Positions 54,101 through 64,000 of a stretch of DNA of 64,000 nt are shown one piece after another. This DNA is from Brienomyrus brachyistius. Its lineage: Eukaryota; Chordata; Actinopteri; Osteoglossiformes; Mormyridae. The notes beneath the pieces are model-generated. The model saw only the letters and a list, made by a program, of their open reading frames with translations, was not told the origin of the DNA and did not search any database. The stretch lies in assembly GCF_023856365.1 (NCBI RefSeq), contig NW_026042821.1, forward strand, positions 1 through 64,000, read 5' to 3'. Position numbers and translations under genes: made by a program. How positions within the stretch are numbered: the stretch's first letter is position 1; each line of letters opens with the position of its first letter.

Positions 54101-57100
54101 ATTATTCATGGTTTCTAGACTGGATGTCTGCTTAGTAAAGCCAGGAGCTGAGTGTGAGCAGAATTCCTACTGTCTGATTCCTTGCATGTGATTCGCTCGT
54201 GGGAGTTTTACCCTCACAAAAATGTTCTGAGGGCAGAAGGAAAAATGATTGGTTCAGAGAGATAACCAATTAGATTGTAGAGGAGGTGGGTCTAAGGAAC
54301 TAGAGGAGGCAGGAACAAGACATCTGATTGGTTGACCCCCCCCCTCCTCTAGTTGCCTGTATCCACCACTTCTACAGTCTGATTGGTTATCTCTCTGAAC
54401 CAATGAACCTTGTGCCCTCAGAACATTTTTGCGCAAGTAAAACTCCCATAAACATGTGGCTTATATCATGTTTAGAGACGGTTTTGTTTCTTCCTTCTTT
54501 ACAGAACAGAACGCGGACTACTACAAAAGAGAGGTAAGCCTGAAAGAATTTAGAGTGAACCTATTTCAGCTGATGGGATGGTTGCCAAGAACAACCAAAG
54601 AGGGTGATTAAGTGGGCTCTTAAGAATGCTGTCATAAGAAAATTGCTTCGGAAGGATCTACATCTGTGTTGTCGTTTTCTTTTGTTGGCTCTCAGATATT
54701 GACAAATTCTGTTTAAAGGTACAACAGCATGGCTCTTATCAGGGCTTGGATGTGTACCATGCTGTGCCTTTTTTCTGACTCTTATATTCCCCGTGTGATT
54801 TTTCATGGCTCCCGACACCAGATTGAACACATCAGGAAATCCCTGGGCCGCTCGAGGGTCAAGTCCTCCATCTGCCTGGAAAGGTTGGATAACAGCCTCC
54901 CCCACCTACCCCCCCCCAACACCTGTGATTCAGCCTCAGTCCCAGCATAGCTGGGGGACCACTGGTTCGACACCAGTCCACATTAGTCCCTAACTGGGGG
55001 ATATCTCTGGGTATTCTGTATACTGTGCCTCTGATTGGTGGGGGGGGGGATCTATTTCATGTTAATTCTGACAAAAATGCTGGGGACTGCTCTTTGTGAA
55101 AATCTAACCTCGTTATTTCGTTCTTTCGTCCATCTGCCCATCCATCTTTCACCATAAATCTCAGAGTCACACATATCCTGGATTAATGATGCCTAACTAA
55201 TATTGAAACCGGTTGACTATTAAACTGAATTGAACTGTATTTAACTGCAAATAATTACTTAATATTGATCAGAAGGTCGCCGGTTCAAGCCTGGCTTCAG
55301 CACACTTGTGGGTCCTTGAACAAGGCCCTTAACCCCCAGGTTCCTGGGAGCCTCTACGGGCAGCTGCCCTTTGCTACCAAGCTTTCTCTCACCTATGGAG
55401 AGCAAGATGGAGGAGATGAAAAGAGAATTTCCTTATAGGGTTCAATGACGTATAATCATTTCGTCACCATTTCGAGCTCCAGTTTGCTGGAATATGCCAG
55501 CATTGAACCTGAATATTTGATGACTTGCAAGGATTATAGAAAGTAGGACTAAAACTGGGAATGGCTGGTCTTCTGTGTTCAGCTTCCTTAAGTTCAGCGA
55601 GCAGTACCTGAACCATGACCCCATGATGCAAGGCTGCCCCCCCAGCAACCCCTGGATAACAGATGACACGGCACTCTGGACGCTGAATGCCGACATGTGA
55701 GTGTGCGTTACCGCGCCCCATCCTGCCTCTTCAGGGCCACACCCCCAGAGGTGACTGTCGTCTCTTCACTTCCACGCCTCCTGGTGCAGGGTGGAGACAC
55801 CCACCAAGCTGCGGGTGGAACGATGGGGGTTCGGCTTCACGGAGCTCCTTAGGGACCCTCTGGGACGGTGCAAGTTCAGGGAGTACCTGGAGAAGGAGTT
55901 CAGTGGTGAGCAGCATGTAGACCCCCCCGCCCAAGTAGATCAGCTTCATGGAGGCATCGTCAGCAAGTAAGAATCATATTCATTATTTGATCACTGCGGG
56001 CCTATTTGGGCAGTGTGTGACTCAGCAGATTGGGATTCATTGCAGGAGGTCATCAGCTCAAATCCCAGAGTCAGCTGAGTGACCTCACTATTGGGCCGTC
56101 GATCAGTTACTCCAGGGACTGACTGACCCTGCCCTCTCAAAAAAAAAAAAAAATAGGATCTAGCATCTGCTAAATTAATAATCATGATCCCTCTATGAAA
56201 GGCAATTCTCCTCCATATTGGCATCGTGATGAGCGCCTCCTGCAGGTAGCTGATGCATGCGCTGTTTCATTCACAGTGGAGAACCTCTGTTTCTGGGAGG
56301 CCTGTGAGGACATCCGGCACGGCGAGAGCGCTACGATCCCGCAGAAGGTGGAAGAGGTCTACAAGTGAGTGCGACCTTGTGGCCCAGTGGGACAGTTTGC
56401 ATCCCAGTTGAATTTAGAGCAGGCCCTGATGTGGCACTTGCTTACTCCCAGTGGGACTGCAAAGCTCAGGCTCATCACTTCCTTCCCCCCAGGCAGTTCC
56501 TGGCCCCGGGAGCCAGCAAGTGGGTAAACGTGGACAGCAAGACCATGGAGAAGACCCTGCAGGGCATGAAAAGCCCACATCGTTTTGTCCTGGATGACGC
56601 CCAGATGCACATCTATTTCCTGATGAAGAAGGTAGGAGCATTAACTGTGCACAGCCATGAAAGTGGATGACAGCTTCATTAAAACGGGCTCTCGGCCTCT
56701 CCTCTCACCCTCAGGACTCCTACGCCCGCTATTTAAAGTCCGATCTCTACAAAAACATGCTGGCTAGAGCCATAGAACCACAAGAGACCAAAAAAAGGTA
56801 AAACTATTATCTTCTATAAAAGGGGTCTTTCTGTAATATATTCCATGTATTTTATATAAGGGGATAAGACTCATATTGGTGTGGGATACACACAGGTTCT
56901 GTTTCTGGGGTTGTTAACGATTAATTCCAGGGATTTTTGGGCTTAGTGTGAACTGCTGGCTTCAGCTTAGCTTCGTCACTAAGACTACACAGAGTTCTGT
57001 AATGTTAATTGCTTTTGCGTCCCCTGTGATGCTCTCCAGTTTCTGTTTGTAATTCCACGGTAGTCAAGGATTTTCCAACATGGCTGACTTAGAAAAGGCA

Positions 57101-57287
57101 GTGCCACAAGTGTTAGCGGAACGCTAACATGTTCTCCTTCCCATCATGCCCCAGTGTCTTTCCCTTTGTGAGACGCCAGCGGCACTCCAGCCGTAACCCT
57201 GCCCTTTTCGCCCAGGCCTTAGAGGACAACGGCAAGACCAAGTCCCTGGGGTCACCAGCAAGTCCCACAGCAGCCTGCTCTTCCTAA
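48193..57287 (+). CDS. rgs11: RGS11-type R7 regulator of G-protein signalling, initiator exon not found
   Basis: R7 RGS proteins bind G-beta-5 and speed GTP hydrolysis on G-alpha-i/o, in retina and neurons. Exons: 48193-48289, 48582-48632, 49786-49892, 50276-50327, 50438-50496, 51046-51122, 51458-51539, 53629-53697, 53775-53843, 54510-54533, 54822-54883, 55583-55696, 55790-55905, 56277-56364, 56493-56631, 56715-56797, 57155-57287. Order: DEP domain ([15 protein letters not shown] to RPDETPYRF), DHEX linker ([17 protein letters not shown]), GGL domain ([20 protein letters not shown]), RGS domain ([40 protein letters not shown]-like [16 protein letters not shown]) and a tail ([12 protein letters not shown]) typical of RGS11. 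Phases agree throughout; exons 53775-53843 and 54510-54533 are the least certain. The upstream start is missing. Confidence 0.94.
50011..50140. mobile_element. Short foldback MITE
   Basis: AGTATTTCTCAATCTGGTCC pairs with GGACCGGATTGGGAAACACT; related to 40123-40290. It lies in an RGS11 intron. Confidence 0.75.
50594..50817. mobile_element. Foldback MITE, family with CCAAT-rich arms, copy 1
   Basis: Long inverted arms: TGGGAGTTTTACTTACACAA, GAAGGAAAAATGATTGGTTC, ATAACCAATTAGATTG on the left, and complementary CAATCTGATTGGTTATC, GAACCAATCATTTTCCTTC, GTGTAAGAAAACCTCCCA on the right. It is in the RGS11 intron after exon 50438-50496. Core sequence resembles the 29-bp satellite monomer. Confidence 0.88.
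51695..51900 (+). mobile_element. tRNA-derived SINE
   Basis: GGGGCAGAGTGGTGGCTCTGGGCCTAGGG and GGTTGTTGGTTCAAATCCTG give A-box and B-box-like segments; body TCAGCAAGGGCCTTAACCTG. It lies in the 2.1-kb RGS11 intron 51540-53628. Confidence 0.8.
52590..52735 (-). mobile_element. SINE, reverse orientation, decayed
   Basis: On the minus strand: GTGGCTGAGCGGGTTGGCAG, then GAAGGTTGCCGGTTTAAATCCC, then body CAGAGTGACATCACCACTGG. Same family type as 42785-42998. Confidence 0.75.
52890..52907. repeat. Poly(G) run
   Basis: A run of about 18 G on the plus strand in an RGS11 intron; its length may be unreliable as assembled. Confidence 0.85.
54200..54448. mobile_element. Foldback MITE, CCAAT-rich arms, copy 2
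   Basis: Same family as 50594-50817: starts TGGGAGTTTTACCCTCACAA, ends GCGCAAGTAAAACTCCCA, with AATGATTGGTTCAGAGAG / CTCTCTGAACCAATG arms. It sits 60 bp before the 54510 exon of RGS11. Confidence 0.88.
55268..55450 (+). mobile_element. SINE-like element
   Basis: AGAAGGTCGCCGGTTCAAGCC (B box) and GGGTCCTTGAACAAGGCCCTTAACCCC, ending AATTTCCTTATAGGGTTCAATG. Relative of 18662-18885, here with its B box preserved. Confidence 0.8.
56018..56190 (+). mobile_element. tRNA-derived SINE
   Basis: GTGACTCAGCAGATTGGGATTC, then AGGTCATCAGCTCAAATCCC, body CACTATTGGGCCGTCGATCAG, an A13 run and a tail TAGCATCTGCTAAATTA. Same family as 41998-42180. Confidence 0.82.
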
Positions 57288-57560
57288 CACTGCCTCCTGG
57301 GGGGGGGGATGCACTCTGAGCTCACTGCTGCCCCACAGAGGCTGTTTGGGGGCGGTGCTCTGCTGCTCTATTTGACGCAGTCTTCCAGGATTTTTAACTT
57401 CGGATGTATTTTTATTATAGTGTCATGTTAAATAAGAACAGACTAAATTATGGTTTAGATCAGAAGTGAGAAAAGTCCTGTGTCTCTATATATAGGAAAA
57501 GTTTATTTCATTAGTAACAGACAAACCATAGTTGAGCCAAATATTGCCTTATTACTAAGT

Positions 57561-57774
57561 AATAAACATCTGCATACAACTTTCACTGAAACAATGGTTG
57601 TAATAGATAAATAGCCATTTAAAACTTGGCATTTAGCTCAGTGCTTATAATGTGGATTGTGTCCCATATTCCAGATCAAAACTGTGCAGTTTCGAACCTG
57701 CATCATGTCTGCTTCAGATTCCAGCAGCTTCTCTCATCCTTTGTTCATTTACTTCTTCAGCATTTCTCAATAAA
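57561..57774 (+). promoter_or_regulatory. Candidate RGS11 polyadenylation signals
   Basis: AATAAA occurs at 57561-57566 and 57769-57774, 274 and 482 bp after the stop. Either could end the transcript. Confidence 0.45.
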
Positions 57775-60700
57775 TTAAGCAAGTTTTTAATTCACCTTTA
57801 GTGGAATTCTGTCACTTAAATACCAAAATAGAATAACACAGGTGTCGTACTTTTCAACCATTTTTCTTTTGGCTTATAAACGGCATGTGCTACTCTGAGA
57901 TCACTGACCTGCTGGAGATGTGGTTCGGAACCGCAGGTGACCTCGAGTTCTTTTTTTTTTCCTCCGTGGAGGGAATCAAACAACAAAAGAGATTAGCCAG
58001 AGATCCACCCTGCACGGACTTGCTGGTATGATGGGAACGGGACCTAGATTTACTGGAAGCACAAAGAGAGCAAACTAAATTCTGCCCAACAGACAGGCGG
58101 AACAAATCGCTACAAAAGGTTTCAGTCACCTGTCTCCCCTGCCAGGACAGCACCTCCCTCCCACAGCGCACCAACAATACATTATACTATTATACCGTGT
58201 CTTGGAAAAGTATTGGAATCCTACTTAGTGTTTTAAAAAGCAGCACATTTCTAAATTATCTATATCCCAGTCCCTGAAAGCTATAACTAAAGATTACTGA
58301 GGGTAAGATGAATCTCTGCTGCATCTCATAAGTTCATTAAAAATCGAAACTTCCTTTCTTTCAGAACTGAATTTTCTGCCATGTTGGTCTTTAAAATTGT
58401 CCATTCGGCTCCAACAAGCTTTCGAACTCCAGTTTGAATGAAATATTGGGCTGCGAATGTGAAGTAGACAGGGTCATGGTGAGGAATGCGTCAGGAATAT
58501 GGGGCGTGTCTGGAAGTCTGTGTCCATCACCAAAGCCTGTGATATTCATTATTGGCGGTTTGTTTATTGGCTGCTAAGGCTCACAATGGAAGCTCAATAC
58601 TAAGTGTTTTGAATTACTGAAGTTTGCATGTTGACGGAGCCGGGATGGATGGATGGATGGATAGATAAATGTTTAATAATACATGCAGTACAAGTGTCAA
58701 ACTAACTTTACCAGACAAGCCCATTAAAACGAGGCTCTCAGTTTCTCTTGAAATTCTTATGTAAAAAAAAAAAATAATAATAATAAACTACTTTGCATGT
58801 TACTTTTTAATAGATTTCCTTTTTAAAAAATTAAATCTGACTACGCAAATCCTTCAACTCCTACACTACCCATCAAGGCAATCCTCAGGATTCCAGCAGC
58901 ACAGAGTTAACTGATGTTCTGCGCGGTTCTTAAAAATGCATGAAACTCGCGAGATAAAAATAAAACAACCGCAACAGAGAATACTGAAATTCCGTCTTCA
59001 TATTACTGAAACATACAGGATTAAGAGACAACATGAAGTTGGGAAAGGGATTGGTGGGGGGTGGGGGGTGGGATTAAAGGCACTGTCAGCATAACATCAT
59101 AAAGACGGCACCGATGTCCATTTGCCATGGATTATGTTGTATTCTGCGACTAAAAAGGACCCATAATCTGATTAAGTTCACATCAGACTAATGAGTGAAT
59201 CTTCTCTGACAGCATTACTGACGCATAGCCCGCCATCCAGAGCTGCATTAGTGCGTTATGGGTTTCTAAGGCCCACCTTAACACAGCAGGGAAACACGTG
59301 CTGCTTAGTACGCTATTTCTCGGATCTGTAACATCGTAAGGTCACAGTACAACGTCGTGTCTTTCTGCAACTTTATAGCAGGGCTGAACAGCCAGGTGGC
59401 ATTTTGGGCATTTTCAAGGTGAGCCGATGGGTAGGCGAGCCGGCAAAAATCTTGGGGAACCCCCCCCCCCCTTTCCCAGTCAGCAAAATTTATTGCACAG
59501 CAAAAGTTATGGAGACCCCAGCTCTGTAAAATTTACTGTGGGAGTCCAAGGAAACTTTAAAAACACAATATCTCAATCTCCGGAGTCCTTTAAACCTAAA
59601 AAAATATACAAAGAAATCTATGCTGTGATTCTGCTAGAGAATTTGGGTCCCATGAATGCATATCATATTGGGCCACAAACCCACACCAATGCAGTTATGT
59701 TCCAAGTTTTTTACTGTCCTAATCTCCCCCCCTTAACTGCGCCCCAGACTTGATGTTCCACGTTACAATTTCAACCAAATGTTGTGTGTTAAAAAAAAAA
59801 TTAAATTGTGCACCAAAATTTTTTAACATGAAAGCAAGCATTAATAAAACTTAATCAAATGTTGATTTTTTTTTTTTTATATATAGAATTTCTCATTGTT
59901 TTGCTGATATCTGGGAAAACTGGGTTCATGGATCGGGATGGAAAGGCATGTTCAACGCACATTTTTTTTTAAATATTGATTTCCAGCAACTAATAAGCAA
60001 ATCGAGGGAAATCTGCAAGGTACAAATCTGCAAGGTACAACAGAACCGTTCATCTCATTTCTACCCCGTCAAATCGCGTCCCAGGCTTTCTGGACCTCCC
60101 ACTGAAATGCATTCAGCGACATCCACCTAAACAATTGCATTACCCCGGCAACGGGACTGCAGTAATCTCATTTAGTCTGAGAATTTGTGTGTCAGAAGGT
60201 AGAAAATTAGGATACGGACACGTTGCTCAAAGAGTGCCACGGAGTCACCAGCAGTATCATCAAACACGCCATTTAATACAATAATTTTTTTATCATTGTT
60301 TGTATAAATACAAATGATTCTTATTAAACAGCATGACTGACTCGTGCAATACAAATAGGCATATGCATCAAAACCTTTATTAGATTTCAGAAATCACAGA
60401 AGAAAATCAAGCTTGGCAAAATAAAAATTATGCAAAATTATCCAGTATATTTCAGCCGTTTCTATAAATGTACGCTAAGGTGGTACTTGCCAACGCCGAA
60501 ACAATTCTCTCATCCAGTCACAGTGCTCTTTAAAATGGAGATACTTTAATTTATTTAAGGTTGAGTTAAAACACGACATTTAATATTCAGAATAAAATCA
60601 AAATCTGATAAGGGATTCACATCGTTTACCGTTTAACTGGTATGTCCATTTTCGATAGGCTTGTTGGGTGGGTAAAAACCCTATTTAACTGATCAGGGTC

Positions 60701-61714
60701 ACTTAGGCAAGTTCACCTTAATTAAAAACAAAATAACTAAACAGCACATAACTAGTCAAAGTGTAAACTCTGCTGTTGGCAAAAATTGTACGGCTGGACC
60801 CCCAAGGGCACCAGCGACTGTAGGGCCTTGCTTGGCCAGTAGGGGGCCCCCTTGCACGTGACATTGCAAGGATTTGTAAGTTGTAGGGCGCAGATGGGAA
60901 ACGAGGTGGGGTAAGAAGCATTTAAAGTGCGGAGCCACATACAGCCATGGGGGTGGGTTTGGGTTTCTAGCACAGCCTGCAAAGACCAGAATAAGTTCCT
61001 TTCCTCAACACACTAGCGCCCCCTTGGCCAAACACGACCCATGGTCACCTTGCAAATCATTAAGCTGCCCTGAACCCCACTCTGCTTTCAGTAAGTGCCA
61101 TTTAAAAACAATGATATACACACATTTTCAGGAGAGCACCTGTGAAGTCACCCCCCCACACACACACACACACACTACTGGCATTGTTTGGCACCCGACC
61201 CATGTAAACCTGACCCCGATTTGCATAATTTATTCAGGTATATATCAGAAACCAGGGTTTCTGCCACCTAGAGGCTGTACGGCGCAACAAGAGACAAATC
61301 GCCATCAAAAACACAGGACCTGGAGAATCACCCGGGGTGGGGGGGATACATACTGTCACGTACTGGCGTGGGTGGGGGAGGACGCAGGCAGTGTGGCAGT
61401 CAGCCAATGGGCGAATTCACGAGAAAAAACACTGTATGTTAAAAACCGCTAGCATCCAGCATGAGAGAAAAAGGTCAAAGCGAGTCAGGGTTTTTCCGGG
61501 GGGGGGGGGGGGGGGGCAGGGTTGGTCTTACCTACACTGGCATGGGAGGGGTGGGAGGCATTGGTTAATGGTACAATGTGCAAGACAATTATCTGGGAGA
61601 GGAAAATTAACTTCCCCTAAAGTAAAACTAAAGTCACAAGAAAACTGTGGTACCCTCTGTCAATAGACCACACTCAAAAAACTCTGAGTAAAAGAGGAAC
61701 GTTATTGGCCTGGC

Positions 61715-61717
<3 letters not shown>

Positions 61718-61760
<43 letters not shown>
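61718..61760. repeat. (CT)n microsatellite
   Basis: About 34 bp of pure CT repeats followed by (CA)4. Confidence 0.95.
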
Positions 61761-61762
<2 letters not shown>

Positions 61763-61864
61763 GCTTGAAATGCTTTTTACACATTTACACTAATGTATAT
61801 CACAATGCTACCAAAGCTTTGCAAATGACCACAGAGCGGGACTGACACCCAAGTGTGTGTAGAA

Positions 61865-61943
<79 letters not shown>
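61865..61943. repeat. (CA)n microsatellite
   Basis: About 39 uninterrupted CA units, long enough to be polymorphic. Confidence 0.97.
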
Positions 61944-61946
<3 letters not shown>

Positions 61947-62214
61947 TCTCTCTCTGAAGTGCTTTAAAAACATAACGGATAAATTATTTTATGTGCAAAC
62001 TGGGAGGGGGCAACAAAAAGTCGCAAAACACACATGGAATCGATCCCCTCCCCCATCACAACCAACCCTCGGTGAACGAAACCAGAAAGTCAGTCATTGG
62101 CATCCCGGGTTCCGGACTTTGCTGAAATGCACGACCGGTGCGGGTTCTGGCGGGGGCTGACTGGGGGCAGGGGGGGTTGGCCTGGTGAGCAGCGCGGCAG
62201 TCGCCTTCCACGCA

Positions 62215-63661
62215 TCACGTCTGTGCCAGCTGCAGCTCCTCCAGGCCGTCTTTGCCCAGGTGGTAACGGGCCAGGTCCTTCCGCGTCACCAGTCCCACCA
62301 CCTGGGCACCGGGAACATGATTGGTACGTAGAACAGGGCATAGATAGCTGGTTATGTTATGAGGGAGGGGTGGGAGTAGCACAGGAAACCAGGGTGATAA
62401 CCTTGATCTAGATGGATGCCCAACGGCCACTGGCTGAAAACCGATGCAGTAATTTTCGAATTTTACAATGAGAATGGAGATATGTGCTGGAGATGACGAA
62501 GGCCTGAGGACCTCGCAAGGCAGACGCACCTGGTTGTCACTGTCCACCACAATGAGGTGCCGCAGACCAAGGGCCCTGAACAGCTTGAAGACACGAGGAA
62601 GCGACGTCTCCTGAAAAAGAGGCAGAAGAACACAGTCGCAGAACATGACTGTTTAGTCAAATGTGTCTCTGGTTCTCAAGGACCAAGACCAAGGCTGAGA
62701 CTGAGACTAGTACCTGCGTGACAGTGTAGGGGGTGGGATTCATGAACTCCGTCAGGTCCATCATGCACTCCCTCTCGTCTTGGGACACATGGATGGACTG
62801 GATCGGAGGGAAGCGAGGGTAGGCATCCCGGAAGTCCTTCAGCTGCAGTTTGCGCAGATTGAGACGAGAACGAGCCCGTTCCACAAACACCTGGTTGAAA
62901 AGAGTACACCGGTCACAACGTGGATGAGCACACTTCTCATTGGCTTGCTGCACTGACATTCGCAACCGTGTACGCAGTAAACAGACCCCTCATTGGTCAA
63001 TCGCACTGCCAGTCACATCCAGGTATTCAATAATCAAACCCCTCATTGGTCAGCTGCACTGTCATTCACAGGCATGCATATACACCAAGCACCCTGATAG
63101 GTGTTAGTGTGGACAGACATGCTCCTTATTCAGCTGACCTCTGCAGGAACCTTAGGTCACACTCACCTTGTGTTTCAGGAGCACGATAAGCTGGGAACGC
63201 AGGATTAAGCCACAGATTTTCCCTGGCTAAGAGCACAAAATTCAGATTAGCAAAGCCCCAAAGTACATCATGTGACAAATCTCCAGGAAAACAAAATCAC
63301 CCCTAGTGGGAGGGACATACCTCACAGCCATCACTCAACCCGGAGACTACAGGGAACCCGTTGTGATTGGTCGAGGTGTTGCTGAGCACATCCACAATAG
63401 TGCCCACTTTCTCCACCAGGTTGAAGCAGGTTACTGGAGAGCTCATAACCTCCCTGAATGGACAGACACACCAAACCTGAATATACAGTGAGAATGAAGC
63501 ACCAATGTCTTGCTAAAGGCGTGTACTGGGCTCATTGAAGCATTAGCAGGGAAAATCCTGTAGGGGGCAATATACCTGGCAGTCAGGGAGTGGGAGGTGG
63601 CTGGGGCATCCCAGTGCAGGAAGGGCACACTCTGCAGCTTGATGTGGATGTCGTATAGCCC
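62215..63661 (-). CDS. clcn7: CLCN7, lysosomal chloride/proton exchanger ClC-7, 3'-terminal exons
   Basis: ClC-7 is a 2Cl-/H+ antiporter of lysosomes and the osteoclast ruffled border, working with Ostm1. Exons on the minus strand, 5' to 3': 63576-63661 ([20 protein letters not shown]), 63321-63453 (start of CBS1: [28 protein letters not shown]), 63167-63226 ([15 protein letters not shown]), 62714-62890 ([35 protein letters not shown]), 62530-62610 ([23 protein letters not shown]2), and 62215-62301 ([28 protein letters not shown], stop). Phases join cleanly. All membrane helices lie beyond the right edge. The C-terminus is strongly conserved with mammalian ClC-7, so the gene looks intact. Confidence 0.97.
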
Positions 63662-64000
63662 CTGTGGGAAAATTCGAGTCACTCAGAAGAGCTTAGGATC
63701 ACATCTGCACAACATTCACAAGCTGCCACCCCTTGAAGTTTTACTTCCTCTAAGCAGATTTGCTGGCACATTGAGGAACAGAGAAGCGAAACGAGCTGTC
63801 ACAGCATGATGTGCCACCTTAAGTTAGACAGCTGTGCAAAAACAACGGAAGGGTTCTCAAAATCAGTCACTGGAAGGACAGATGAAAAAAAGATGGCGTC
63901 AGACTGGTGGCTAGCTGCACCACCCACACCAAAAGCAAACATGAGACCGGAGCAGTTAACGAAACACGACTGGCCCGATTCCAAGTTCTGCACGGTCTGA

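Larger units (their letters stand above)
57780..62214. other. Convergent intergenic region between RGS11 and CLCN7
   Basis: No exon recognised. It holds (GGAT)n near 58645, several A/T runs, and microsatellites at 61.7-61.95 kb. The right part is probably the CLCN7 3' UTR; a minus-strand AATAAA at 60376-60381 is a candidate end. Confidence 0.4.

Noticed and set aside
62457..62700. Extra exon between the CLCN7 CBS2 exons
   Set aside because: Open frame continues from the exon into intron sequence; conserved residues stop at the GT donor.

Overview
This is vertebrate nuclear DNA, almost certainly from a teleost fish. The evidence is intron-split genes with GT-AG junctions, tRNA-derived SINEs whose tails end in (CCAT)n/(GGAT)n, CR1-like and other LINE fragments, Tc1 and hAT remnants, Ty3/gypsy pieces, a gamma/epsilon-like endogenous retrovirus, and a receptor gene of the novel immune-type receptor (NITR) kind, a family known from bony fish. 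The species cannot be fixed from the sequence.

Layout. 1-4161: 5' part of a degraded endogenous retrovirus on the minus strand (RT, protease, gag, LTR). 4230-4550: hAT transposase tail. 5127-6958: NITR-like gene on the plus strand with a stop codon in its J-like segment. 7-29.7 kb: repeat-rich block of LINE, SINE, LTR, MITE and satellite sequence, with clear nested insertions: a solo LTR inside a LINE and a CR1-like LINE inside an old gag. It includes a 46-bp satellite at 25.28-26.36 kb. 29840-31832: four-exon secreted protein gene resembling chemerin (rarres2). 32-35.7 kb: hAT/BED remnant, an orphan exon-like ORF, dispersed repeats and a gypsy proline-rich tail. 35732-37239: a 29-bp satellite of exactly 52 monomers.

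37372-46085: U2AF2 (splicing factor U2AF65) on the minus strand, ten exons; the exon(s) for the last ~50 residues are not found, and the satellite lies where they would be expected. 46645-46716: tRNA-Asp(GTC), minus strand. 48193-57287: RGS11-type R7 regulator of G-protein signalling on the plus strand, at least 15 exons, initiator exon not found. 62215-63661: the six 3'-terminal coding exons of CLCN7 on the minus strand, convergent with RGS11; the gene continues beyond the right edge.

The genes do not form one pathway. U2AF2 acts in nuclear pre-mRNA splicing, RGS11 in G-protein signal shut-off, CLCN7 in lysosomal chloride/proton exchange, and the two genes on the left side look immune-related. 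Human RGS11 and CLCN7 both lie on 16p13.3, so their linkage here may be ancestral. Exon boundaries were read by eye from reading frame, splice dinucleotides and recalled family conservation; no alignment was run.
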